Origin: Rhyzopertha dominica
Taxonomy: Eukaryota > Arthropoda > Insecta > Coleoptera > Bostrichidae
Reading direction: 5' to 3'
Assembly: GCA_025024175.1 (NCBI GenBank)
Contig: QCXZ01000138.1
Location: forward strand, 49,323,092-49,387,091
DNA length: 64,000 nucleotides
Made by a program: the position numbers and the translations under genes. A model generated the notes under the pieces. It did no database searches and was not told where the DNA came from. It worked only from the letters and a program-made list of their open reading frames with translations. Of the stretch, positions 13,521-24,305 are shown piece after piece. The first letter of the stretch is position 1; each line of letters starts with the position of its first letter.

Positions 13521-14052
13521 TAAAGTACTGGCTTTGGTTTCCTTGTTTGTTATTTTGTTTTGGTTTTCACTCTCACTCTTGATAAAACTGTCCTCTTGGT
13601 TATTATATTATAGTTTTATATTTACGTAACACACTTACACGATTCCGATTCGTAAATAAGTGTAAAATTCAGTAAATGTAAGGTTTTCTATGCTGTTCGA
13701 TAATTGAAATCATAGTTATTTATTATATAATGTTCATCACTGCTTTTCTTTTGAATCTAGTGATAGTAGTAGTAGTTCATCTGTCACTACGGCAGTAGTT
13801 GTAACGACGAAAGCTAGTAGTTCTAAGGTCCTTTTATTTGACAACTCAAACTCGCAAATGAGAAATGGCAACTCTTAAAAGATAATAATACCGGTAAAGT
13901 ACCGGCTTCCTTGTTTGTTGTTTAGCTTTGGTTTTCATTATCACCCTTGATAAACTGTCTTCTTGATTATTCTATAAATAGTTTTATGTTTATGCAACAA
14001 ACTTACATGGTTTCAACTCGTGAATAGGAGTAAGATTCAGTAGATGTAAGTC
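13521..14052 (+). repeat. Tandem duplication of carboxypeptidase upstream region
   Basis: Two diverged copies of a segment of about 160 bp (13521-13684 and 13895-14052) share an ordered series: TAAAGTACYGGC, TTCCTTGTTTGTT, TTTGGTTTTCA, CCTTGATAAA, an AT-rich TATA-like block, CTTACA, ATTCAGTA and ATGTAAG. The proximal copy ends about 50 bp before the carboxypeptidase ATG. The duplication therefore covers what is probably the promoter and leader. Confidence 0.7.
13973..13980 (+). promoter_or_regulatory. Candidate TATA box of the carboxypeptidase gene
   Basis: TATAAATA lies 124 bp upstream of the ATG inside the proximal duplicated segment. The distal copy has TATTATAG at the matching place. A TCAGT initiator-like motif follows at 14037-14041, but it is farther away than the usual 30 bp, so the true start site is uncertain. 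Confidence 0.4.
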
Positions 14053-14103
14053 ATTGAACAGTTTTATTTTGAGAATCGAGGTATTTCGGATTCTACAGCA
14101 AAA

Positions 14104-15905
14104 ATGAACAGTGCTGTACCTATATTGCTTGCAACGTTCGTTGTCACACACGCTAGCTTTATTAATGTATACCCCAAATTTAAACAAGTGCCCGTAACAG
14201 TCACCAGCGCACCCCTAATACTAACACCGCTAATAGAAAGTGGTAAAATCAAGGAAGCACAGACAGCCGCAAATGTGTTATTCAATGGCTTCAAAAACCA
14301 AACGTCTTATGCAGGATATTTAACTGTCGACAAAGCGTTCAATTCCAATATGTTTTTCTGGTATTTCCCGGCTCAGAACAGCCCAGAGACTTCGCCCGTG
14401 ATTCTTTGGCTCCAGGGAGGCCCAGGGGCAACCTCTCTGATCGGTCTGTTTGGTGAGAACGGTCCCTTTGAAGTCAAAACGAAAAAAGGCTTGAAATTAA
14501 GACCCTATACATGGACGGCGAACCACAATGTCGTTTATATGGATAACCCCGTAGGGACGGGATATAGTTTTACTGATGAAGGTGGATATGCACAGAACGA
14601 GACGAAAGTTGGAGCTGATTTGTACAATGCGTTGATTCAGTTCTTTCAGCTGTTTCCCGATCTGCAGAAGAATGAGTTTTATGTGAGCGGGGAGTCATAC
14701 GCTGGGAAATATGTGCCGGCAATCGGGTACACTATTTTGAAGAACAATCCTGGGGCAAAGCTCAAGATAAATTTGCAGGTAGGTTATTGTGTGTTGATTA
14801 TTTAAGTCAGATTTTGATATCGGTGAACACAGTCTGTGATGTGTTATTGCAATAAACTGTTAGCTATGCAGATTGCTAATTTTAATGAAGTATTACACTT
14901 TTGCTTGCACAAAACAGTAATAGTAATGTCATACAAAATCTAGATGGTAAAATACAGTGTTAACTAAAAGTGAATCTTTACTATTCAAGAAAATTCTAGT
15001 TTGTTATGTAACTTGTTAAACCAAAGCTTGTCTCACTACAATTCATGATTGCCATTTTCTTAATCGTAAGTCTGCAATATTTAAAATTAATCGAACAAAA
15101 AAAAGTTTTTGCAGTAATTTATGGATTAAAGTTCACTGTTTCATTTGAATATTTTTAGCCATCAATGTAATTTTTTTAGGGATTAACTATTGGAAATGGC
15201 CTTTCTGACCCAGAGCATCAACTAAAATATGGCGATTACTTATACCAAATTGGTCTAATAGATGCCAACAGCAGGCAGCTAGTGCAGAACTACGAAGCAG
15301 AAGGTATAAAGTACATCCAAAACAAACAGTGGACAGAGGCATTCAAATTATTCGACAACCTTCTTAACGGTGATTTAAACAACCACACATCGCTGTTCAA
15401 AAACACCACGGGATTCAGCAATTATTTCAACTACCTGTATGAAAATTCCTCTGCATCAGACGTGGAACTTGAGCGCATGGGAAGCTACATCCAGAGGGGC
15501 GATGTCAGAGAGGCTATCCACGTTGGAAACGCAACATTCAATTCGGAAAATCCCCTGGTCGAAATAAACTTGATGCAAGATGTCATGCAGTCTGTGGCAC
15601 CGTGGATTGTTGAGTTGTTGGCTAATTATCGTGTCCTGATTTATAATGGCCAGCTCGATATAATAGTCGCTTACCCTCTGACGGAAAATTACTTGCAGCA
15701 ACTGAATTTCGACGCTGCCGATGATTACAAGAAGGCGCAGAGATATCTGTGGTATGTGGATGGGAGTTTGGCAGGTTACGTCAAGCATGCTGGGAATCTG
15801 ACCGAGATATTGGTTAGAAATGCTGGGCACATGGTGCCAATGGACCAGGGAAAGTGGGCGTTTGATATGATCACAAGGTTCACCCACAGGAAGTCATTTT
15901 ACTAG
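14104..15905 (+). CDS. Serine carboxypeptidase, CPVL/vitellogenic carboxypeptidase-like
   Basis: This is a peptidase of family S10, which removes C-terminal residues in lysosomes or secreted compartments. Exons 14104-14778 and 15180-15905 join in phase 0 (CAG donor with GTAGGT, acceptor TTTTTTTAG) into 466 residues, the usual CPVL length. Residues 1-18 form a signal peptide. The family block LWLQGGPG is at 101-108. The catalytic Ser is S198 in GESYAGKY, the Asp is D385 in YNGQLDIIVAYPLTENYL, and the His is H442 in NAGHMVPMDQ. The substrate-binding block NPVGTGYSF is at 148-156. One oddity is that GGPG is followed by ATS, where most relatives have a Gly/Cys-Ser-Ser type sequence. A family of paralogues is common in insects, so an exact orthologue name is not possible. 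The duplicated upstream region may affect expression. Confidence 0.93.
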
Positions 15906-16027
15906 TTTTCCAATGTCTGCTTACAATATTTTGTGATTTGAGCTCACTTGACATTATTAGAGATAACTTGAATAATTGTAGTTCTGAAGTTTTTTGTAGG
16001 AATTTGAATGAAATGTTTTATGCTGTA

Positions 16028-16033
16028 AATAAA
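16028..16033 (+). terminator. Polyadenylation signal of the carboxypeptidase
   Basis: An AATAAA hexamer lies 123 bp after the stop codon, the first such signal downstream. No cleavage site can be confirmed from the sequence. Confidence 0.5.
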
Positions 16034-18342
16034 GTTTCGAATTGTCATAAGTAATGTACGAATAGCTTTTAGTACATCCTGATTGTAGTATATGAAGATA
16101 AGTTCATTATTATGGAAGCTATTTAATGTTTTTATTATGCCAATCCTAAAAAAATGAAGACGGGCCATGTTAATCTTTAAATGTTCCAAACTTTTATAAT
16201 TTTCAGTGCAGTTCATATGATATTGTAAGATAGGGGTCTACGCATAAGCCATGTGTGTTAAAGGTAGTAAATAAATTACTTCCACATCCAACATCCAAAA
16301 TTTGAGCAAAAAAATTTCCTGTCTGTGTGGATGCGATAACTTTTGAAAGACTTAACATATGAACTTGAAATTTGACATACATATAAATCTCAACTACCCA
16401 AAGCGACCTATTGTGTTTGGGGTAAGTGGTAAGTCGTATATAGGGAAGGGAGTGAAATTGGGAGATTTGCAAATTTTATTTTTTTTTAGTTTCTTAGAAA
16501 AAAATGTGTAGAGAAAAAATGCTCAAAACCTGATTACTGATTGTATAAATATAAAAAATATAAATAAAAGCATAAATGTCATTTTGACAATTGGATGTGG
16601 AGGTAATGATTCAATTTGCAGCGGTTTTTTGAATAGATACATAGCAAACAAGAATGTGGCCACAAATAATGAAAAAAAATTAATTATGAAAATCAAAGTT
16701 GTGAAGCACTAAAATATATAAATAACGTTCGAGAAAATAAAATTAATTAGGGTGCACTTTTATTTATAACGCCTTTCACTTACCGTTGTCACCATGGGGT
16801 ACACTTTATTTCTTTTTCAGAAATAATGTCACCTAAATTTAAGGGGAAGAAATGGTATATATAAGTAAAACAAACCAGGGCTAGGACGCAAAATTAGCGC
16901 TATATTTTACAGTCTATGTACAAATATGACGAGAAAAATAATATCTAAGTATACAGATACATCTCGAATTCCTAAAAGTTCGCTAAGCCTATGGAATTGG
17001 CATTATTTACAACTGCACGATACTAAAACTAATACAGTTAAAAACCTAGAAATAAGGTACTTGCAATTAAAAATAAATAAGTTAAAAACGAGAATAAATA
17101 TCAANTACGAAATGTGCAAATCGTTTAAATATAAAACAATTTACGTGCAGCGAATTACAGAATCATTTAATTTTTTTTAAATAAATCATCCTATACTCAG
17201 AGTATGTAAATAAAAATAATACAAACATGGAATAGAGAGGTGCCAATAATATTTAGCCTGTCCTAAATACATCACTAACAGATCTACCCTGTACAAATTA
17301 ATGATTTTTCAATGAAAATATTTACAAGAGCAAAGGTACGATTAAACTGCAGTTTATTCTGCATCTTGAAAGAGATTAAGATCTAAATGTACAATTCATG
17401 AATTTGTACTGACATTACAATGCCTTCTGTTTAACAAATGACTCATTATGTTCTGATGCTCTCAAGTATCAGCAGTCACTGGCAATATAAAAAGTTATAC
17501 AATTATTACTTTGTTGCATAAACATAAATGCTCGCAATTTGGTAAATATTTTAATAAAATACAGTGTTTCTGTCGGGTTTTTTCATAATCATATGAGATG
17601 AGTTATAATAATATACTGGATATTTGATATTCACTGAATTAAAAAATGCATATTTACAAAAAAAAGGATCTGCCTACATGTTAATGATAAAGTAATTACT
17701 ATATAGTGTTGAAAAAATGACAGAGAATAACTTTTCTTAATCTCTACAGCAGGATTTTTCCAATGTATTTGTATATTCTAAAGAAGTCTTAAATTATACT
17801 TAATTTTTTTAGGATTGAACATCAAAGTTTTAATTGATCAGATTATAACAGTGAAAAAAGTTATAAGAGGGTTGACATTTTAGCACTTACAGGAAAAAAG
17901 TATTTTTCTTACCTATCTTTACACCAATTTTTTGTTATAGGCTAGTAAAAGGATTTAATCCTTGTATGTAATAATAAACTAAAGGAAACATTTTTCAGCA
18001 CCCTTACATGACCATTTTCATATTTTGAGAAAGTCGAGATCTTGAAACAATAATCAACAACTTTATATAAAAACCCAGATCACGACATCAAGAATTTAAG
18101 ATAGAAGTGAAAACCAATATTATAAGATAAAAGTTAAAATCTTGAGGAATGTCAAAATTTTGAGAAAACAGACTGCAATTTCAATATAAAAAATTAAAAA
18201 CAAATATCGATTATTCAGAGTACCAAACTTAATCCATCTGAATAAAAATATCAAATATCCAATACATGGATAAATAAAAAAAAGTCCAATTAATCGAAGA
18301 CAATGTCCATCCTCACAAACTTTTAAAAACTCCCATGCCTTC
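16034..18342. other. Intergenic, AT-rich
   Basis: No coding sequence is recognised. The ORF at 16926-17180 is Lys/Asn/Ile-rich and contains an N, and it looks like chance. Low-complexity A/T stretches dominate. Confidence 0.5.
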
Positions 18343-18660
18343 TAGGGATACCAATACCAGTTAGTTTTATTACCCCAGTATCCGATATTGCTACCTGGGT
18401 AGCTACCCGATATCCGATACCCGATAAGTACCCCCAATCGAAATGAATATAATTATATACAATGCAAATTAACAACTATCAAGTACCGAATATTTCGTGC
18501 AATAAAGCGTGAAATGGCACAAATTGTATATCTCCATAAAACTTTGTATATGGTAAAGGTGGGTAAATTATATTTTATAGGAGCCACAAACTTTGATCAA
18601 AGATGGCTCTGAAAGTATTGCTGAAGCGGACACTAAAATATTTGGTATTATAACCTAAAA

Positions 18661-18865
18661 TAGCCGGCCTAGATGGTCCAGTGGGTAGCGCGGAAGCGCT
18701 ACTGTCTATGGCCAGGTAGGCTGCGGGTTCGAATCCCGCGTAAGGCATGGATGTTGTGAATTTAATAATTATGTAAGGTAATACAATTTAAAAACCAAAT
18801 AAAGATACACCTAATGAGCTGGCTAATTGCCCTAAGCTGGCAGGGCCATTAACAATTAAAAAAAA
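18661..18865 (+). mobile_element. tRNA-derived SINE with target duplication
   Basis: The head carries an RNA polymerase III A box TGGTCCAGTGG (18674-18684) and a perfect B box GGTTCGAATCC (18726-18736), about 40 bp apart, within a tRNA-like GGCCTAGATGG context. A tail of about 110 bp ends in an A-rich run. The 11-bp direct repeat ATAACCTAAAA flanks it exactly (18650-18660 and 18866-18876). The insertion sits inside the hAT-like element, so it is younger than that element. Confidence 0.85.
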
Positions 18866-19294
18866 ATAACCTAAAAAACTTTTCAATTAGGCATTCCAAC
18901 GAACTGTCAAACAAAATCCAACATGGCCGTTGTGAGCAAACATATGTTGTAATGTCATTAGAGCAAACAGCTTGATAATTGAAAAGTGCTACGTTTTTAT
19001 GTAAAGCCGTGAAGTTCTTTTTATAAGATATTATTAGTTTTTTAAATAAAAATGCCTGTTATGTGCCTTATGGTTGCCTGTGGAAAAGAATTATTGCAAC
19101 AGCAAAATAAAATCCAGTAAGTACAAAAATGAGACATGCTTTGGGGTAAACTTGAGACAGTTGTAAATAACATGTGCCATAGGGTAAAAAATGAGACAAT
19201 ATCTGTTGAATAACGAAATTTAACTATTATATGTTTAGAAAATGGGGAAAATCTATATACCAAAATGAAAGAGGTACATACAAGATTTATAGGC

Positions 19295-19400
19295 TGCCTT
19301 ACAATATATTAAAGACAAAAAGATGCCGATTCCCCAGGCCCAAAAAAGGTACAATATTGACAAGAGCCCTTTAAGTCGAAGATCAAGAGATATTGAAGGA
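19295..19400 (+). pseudogene. Possible psq/pogo-type helix-turn-helix remnant
   Basis: A frame around 19305-19390 reads LQYIKDKKMPIPQA then a RYNIDKSPLSRR segment, which resembles the psq-type DNA-binding fold found in pogo/Tigger transposases (a Gly/Lys-Lys-Met turn, then a Pro-X-Ser-Thr-Leu-like recognition helix). Stops interrupt it. It lies within the hAT-like element, so it may be unrelated debris. Confidence 0.3.
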
Positions 19401-19867
19401 AGCAACAGGCCGGAAAAATGCGCATCTTCAAGAAACAGAGAAAGATCTTGTTGAAAAGTTAAAAGATATAGCCCTTTCCTGCAAGGAAATTTTAACCCTT
19501 GTATAGCGTATATTATAGCATGTTCTTTTTAACCCAAGGATGTCTCATGTTTACCCAAAAGAACTACTTTTACTGTTTATATTTTGTAAAGTTTGTTAAT
19601 ATCTGTCCCAAATTTACCCTCCTTGACCCTAGTAGACAGCTGATATTTTTCTTTGTAAAATTTGCCTCAAGAACCTACGAAATATATACAATTGAATTAT
19701 TATATTAATGAATATCGAGAAGTTTAACAAGTAGTTCTTGGATTTTTTGGTACTATCGGGTATCAGGTACCAAAATTTGTACCCGGGTATCCGTGGGTGT
19801 CCCTAACGCCTTCCATTCAACATTCAAACCCTAAACGGCAAAACACCTATAAAACCTTAAAACCAAC

Positions 19868-22653
19868 TCACACCAGATCACTAGATTTTGACTGTCCGCT
19901 CTCTCCCCTCTCCTTGAAAAACCCCTTTTCCGTCTTGCACTCCCTGATCGTCACCGTCTTCAGGTTGACGGTAACGTCCGTTATGAAAACCTGATCGGCG
20001 ACGGGATTCCGTGCCAGCCAGTACTCCGACCCGGGGCTCATCAGCAACGGCTGCAGCTCGTTGCTGTGCCCGTTGACGTGTTTGCTCTCGTCACTGTCAG
20101 TCTTTTCGCGTTTGACTTCTGTCGTGATTTTATCGTCCGTACGTGCTGCGACGGGTTTGGGGGATGCGGGTTCTTTCGTCGACGTGTGGGGCAGTGCCGG
20201 GTCGATCGGGCTGGGACGCTTGTCCGTGCTGGTACGGGCCGCCGTTGCCGTTAACACCGCCGGCGAAGAGGCACTGGGAATGGCTGATTGGGGTTCTTCG
20301 TCTGTCTTCGACGGTTGGCGGCCGTTTGTCCTGCTGTGGGGCGCTGAAGGGGCTGATGGGGTTTGTTTGGCTGGTTGGAGGTGTGCGGCCTAGAAATGTA
20401 AAAACGGAGATCCCTAATCTTTGAAGATAAAAAGCCATGCATGCAATTGAGATAAAGTCGTATCTTAACTAGTTATTAAATAATTTCAATTGTTTGTATT
20501 TTTACTTGATTTTGCCGTTTGGTTCTAAAATGGGGTGTTGCCAACCCCACTTCAAAGAAACTGAAAGTAGTAAGTAGATCATGCTTGGGGTGTGTTAAAA
20601 CTATAAGATACATATGCACGCTGATGATATTCAAATTTAAGGACTGTCTCGAATAAAATTCGGAAATTTCAGATGACTATGACTTTTTAGAAACATCAAA
20701 TATTTGTCATTGTGATTTTGCGCTGATTAGTATGTAGGTTTAAAAATCTAGTGAAGTAGAAGTTATATATTTGTACATAATATTTTGATTATAAAAAATT
20801 AATGAAAAGGAGCGTCGACGAAAGGTTATTGACAAATAGTTAGAAAATCCACAGCGTCCTAGACATTTCATTGCAAAAGAATTGAAAATGCCACTATCCA
20901 CCGTAGGTGATGTATTAAATAATTATTTCAAGACTCAAAGCACTTTAAGACAGCCACATTTTGTAGAAAATCTGGCGGACATGATTTGCAATTGGAACAA
21001 AAAATTCTTAAAGTTTGTACAAAAAAATCGCAGCATGTCCATCACAGACATTTCTATAAAATGTGGTACAACGAAAAGCATGGTAGAAAGGGTCAAAAAA
21101 TGTGCTGGTTTGAAAATGTATAAAAAGCAAATAGTGCCGAAAGTTAGAGATAAGCAGGAAAAAATTATTAAAACCAGAGCGCGAAAGCTATACAATTTAA
21201 TTGGGGAAATGTCCTTGCTTGGTATTGGATGACGAACCATACATAAAACCAGATTTTACAAATCTACCAGGTTCAGAATATTATACTACTTTTAAAGGAA
21301 ATTCTTCCCAAGTCTGAAACAACTATCAGTGTAGAAAAATTTGAGAAAAAGTATTTTGTGTGGTAGGCAATGTACTCAGTGCTTTGTTACCACAGGAACA
21401 ATTAATGCCGAAATTTACATCATCTTGTGTAAATGTGTTATTAACAACTCTTTAAGCAACGATAAATTTCCTGAAGAGTGGAAATTTTCAATAATTGTTC
21501 CAATACCAAAAGTATCACAAAAAACTGACTGTACTCAGTTTGGGCCAATAAACACCGTACCAATGTATGAAAAAAATTTAGAAATGGCTCTGAGGAATCA
21601 AATTCGGAATTTTTGTGATAACAATAATGTACTAACATCTCATCATGCATCACAACTCCTGTGAATCTGTGACAGTAAACATTTGTGATAATTGGCTCTG
21701 TGATACCGAACATAAAAATTGTGTTGTTGCTGTGTTCTTATATTTTAAAAGGGCATTTGAAACCATTAACCATGGTGTTCTATTAAAGAAATTTTAAAAA
21801 ATATGGTTTTAATGGAAATGTTTATATGTGGCTTAAATCATATTTGTGTCATCGACAAGGAGTGAAATTTAAAGGCATCCTCCGGCATCGTGCATATACC
21901 TTTTATACTTAAANACAACAATTAGAACCAACAAAATGTCACAAAAATTTTAAGGCTACTTACTTTTGCCGGCGGTGGACTGGAGCTAGTGGGACTACTA
22001 GTCGTAATGGTAACCCCGATTTTGCCCGACTCCTTTGATAACACCTCCGCCTTGCGTTTGGTGCCGGCCAACTCGAGCCTGCTCAGAATCGGTCGGTCTT
22101 CACTGCTCGAACTGCTAGTGTTCTCGTTATCGACGGGAGCCGCCAGGGTGGCGTGTTGCGGAGCTTCTGCCGCCTCCTCGTCTCCCGCCCTGGTGTCTTC
22201 GTCCTCTATCACAGCATCAATTTTGGGGACGGCCGCCTTAACGGGCGTTTCATCCTGGCTCTCTTCCCCGCTTACCCTACCTTCGTCTTCGGTCTCCACG
22301 TGCTGGGCCCGTTCGACCAGCCTCTCCTTCTTCTTGGGACCCCGCCTGTGCCCACCCTCGGACTTTTGATTTCTTTCGTACAGATCTATCAAACGACTGT
22401 CCAGGATGTTCTCTTCCGGTTCCCAGGTGTTGTGCTTCTGGCTCCATCCCTTCCATTTGACGAAGTACTCAACGACCCCCTAAAATTAACGTCGTCCATG
22501 AAAAACAAGTGACAATCGTTGGGTAATAAACAATCGCCAGTTAAGGTTAGGGGCAATGCTACCTGCATTACCGCCGGTTTTGAGGGCACTTACCCTGCGA
22601 ACGCGCTTTTTAATTATCCTTTCGGCTGCGTAGACGCGATCGCCCAGATCCAT
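19868..22653 (-). CDS. Pc: Polycomb (chromodomain protein of PRC1)
   Basis: This is the chromatin reader of PRC1, which binds H3K27me3 and recruits RING1/Sce. Exons on the minus strand are 22653-22594, 22479-21964 and 20389-19868, all phase 0, giving about 365 residues (fly Pc is about 390). The N-terminal chromodomain runs from about 5 to 55, with [18 protein letters not shown] and [11 protein letters not shown]. The aromatic cage residues are Y8, W29 and W32. Residues 60-310 are low-complexity, Ser/Pro/Lys-rich and acidic. The C-terminal Pc box (about 314-350, [16 protein letters not shown] and [10 protein letters not shown]) binds the RING subunit. Intron 2 (1.6 kb) contains antisense transposon debris. 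The start ATG immediately precedes the chromodomain, as in the family. Insects usually have one Pc, so I am confident of the name. Confidence 0.95.
20790..21421 (+). mobile_element. Tc1-type transposase fossil inside Pc intron 2
   Basis: Frames on the plus strand read as a helix-turn-helix region (20882-21130, [15 protein letters not shown]), a [19 protein letters not shown] linker, [14 protein letters not shown] with the first catalytic Asp (about 21219-21265), then KFEKKYFVW and GTINAEIYI. Stops and shifts interrupt it. It resembles Tc1-like transposases of the VLDDETY type. It is antisense to Pc and ends abruptly where LINE sequence begins. Confidence 0.65.
21422..21890 (+). mobile_element. 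LINE reverse transcriptase fragment inside Pc intron 2
   Basis: The frame continues directly from the transposase fossil into RT-type sequence: [20 protein letters not shown], then IPKVS, a [14 protein letters not shown] block, and after a stop [15 protein letters not shown] with the first RT catalytic Asp replaced by Tyr (FLDF in relatives). It ends near an [19 protein letters not shown] block. This is a 5'- and 3'-truncated non-LTR element of the CR1/Jockey type. Confidence 0.7.
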
Positions 22654-24305
22654 TGTTGTATTTCACAACCAAAACACAACACATATAGCACTACATAAAA
22701 CAATTAAGTATCAAACATTTTCTGTGTCTTTGTCTCTTTACGTTTTCCCCTACATAGCCGATTTAGGAAATTTGGCGCTTGGACGTTGCACAATCCAGGT
22801 GAACGTGTTTTGTTTAACGGCTAAAACGATAGATGGCGCAACCATAAATATTAACAATGCCATTATTTTACCCGCTCTTTTGCCCATGTGAAAATCTTTG
22901 AAATTATCCATTATATTATACTACAATACATATTGCATAATTCATTCTACATTACTACATTGTAAATAGTGAATGAGACGTTATTCAGATTAATATATCT
23001 ATTCTAAATTATCAAGTGCTTAATTACACAGGCCGGTAAATCATTACAGTTGCTTTGAATAAAAATGGAGTTACATAAACAGTCATAAGTAATAACGTTC
23101 CACTCAGATTCCAAATATCGATACCTTTTATAGCTGCTTTTATGCCATGCCGTTTTAATATCTATCGGCAGCTGATTTATTTTTGTAGAAAAGTATGTTG
23201 ATTCATTAAAAATTTAGGTACTTATACCTCCTCCATACATGATTTAATAAAATACCTAGTACGGGAAAATATCAAAGTTTAGGGCATTTACAAATAAGTA
23301 AACATAATATTTATATGTATGTTTTTTTTCTGCTGGTTTTACATCCACCTTTTTCAAGCTTTATTGCCTTTAATATTTATGTATAAATCTAAAATTACCA
23401 AACATACAGGTATCTTTTATAATCAGGCATTATAAATATATTAAAATCTAAAATAATTTAATTTAGTTGCTTCTGTATTGCTTTGTATCAAATGTATTAT
23501 TTATTTTCAGATATATTTCATTTCTATCATTTTTATTTAGTTACCTACACTTAGCAGAAAAACATTTAAGCAGAATATATAATATACCTCACACATTTCT
23601 GCAGACAAAAAATTATTCAGAGCATATTGAATTTTTATATTACATATTCCTATGTCACGTCCTTATATTGCATTTTCATTATTAGGTACCTATGTGTTTT
23701 ATACTGAATAAGACTATAAAAAAGTGTAAAAATCTTACACTTGAAAGTTTTTCCTCTTTGGCGGTCCCCCAGTACAGTGTACTAAATAAATTAATGTATT
23801 AATGTATTATAAATATATTTATTTAGTGACTGTAGTCCCCCAGTAAAGTCCCTTTTAACGACATCTACCGATTTTCGGTAAGATAATCACTGCCGCGAAG
23901 CGTGGCAGCTGGCAGCACTGAGCACTGACTGGTTGTCAGTTTAGTTGTCATTTGTGCTCAGAAGAACTTGTAAGTACCTGTACTTTTTTTATTAGTAAAT
24001 AAACACAAAGGTTTTTGAACTTCCATTTAAATCGCTAATTAGAAATTGTGTAAAGCGCGAGTGCATAGAAAAATTCCATACATTACTAGATGGGCTTTCT
24101 AAATTTAACATATGTTGCAACATAATTGGTTGTTATGACATCAAAAATTTTGCCAAAAATCGACTTAAAGGGCAAAGGAGTTTGCTCAAATCAATCATTA
24201 AAATTTTCTTTATTTCAGAAGGTCCCTTTTGCGGAATGTTACTTACGTTTGTTGTAAATACGCACTACACTGGTTTCAAATTTTGGAAACGATCACATTA
24301 AGAAC
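22654..24305. promoter_or_regulatory. Divergent Pc/GTPBP1 intergenic region
   Basis: These 1.65 kb separate two head-to-head genes. The GTPBP1 side seems to hold a 5' UTR intron: a GTAAGT donor near 23971 and a TTTCAG acceptor near 24219, with no ATG-initiated long frame between. The middle is AT-rich and includes a short ACTTTCAAGTGTAAG-type hairpin near 23726-23752. I see no clear TATA box. Confidence 0.4.

Larger units (their letters stand above)
18343..19805. mobile_element. hAT-like DNA transposon, non-autonomous
   Basis: The element begins TAGGGATACC and ends with the complement of TAGGGACACC. Subterminal ACCCGGGTA/ATCCGATA repeats occur at both ends (18375-18430 and 19750-19795). The flanks give a likely 8-bp target duplication, ATGCCTTC at 18335-18342 against ACGCCTTC at 19806-19813 (one mismatch), which is the hAT pattern. 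No complete transposase is present. A decayed helix-turn-helix-like segment lies near 19295-19400. A SINE is inserted at 18661. The element starts only 62 bp beyond the Pc stop codon. Confidence 0.7.

Noticed and set aside
15456..15887. 143-codon minus-strand ORF
   Set aside because: It is an antisense shadow of carboxypeptidase exon 2. The plus frame has the catalytic Asp and His.
18661..18740. A functional tRNA gene
   Set aside because: Pol III boxes are present, but there is no clean cloverleaf with paired acceptor arms. A tail, A-run and target duplication show that it is a SINE.
19868..20442. Many overlapping long ORFs on both strands of the GC-richer 20 kb region
   Set aside because: They are shadows of Pc exon 3. 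Only the minus frame ending in [16 protein letters not shown] has family conservation and matching splice phase.
21989..22512. Plus-strand ORFs of 119-126 codons
   Set aside because: They are antisense shadows of Pc exon 2, which carries the chromodomain on the minus strand.
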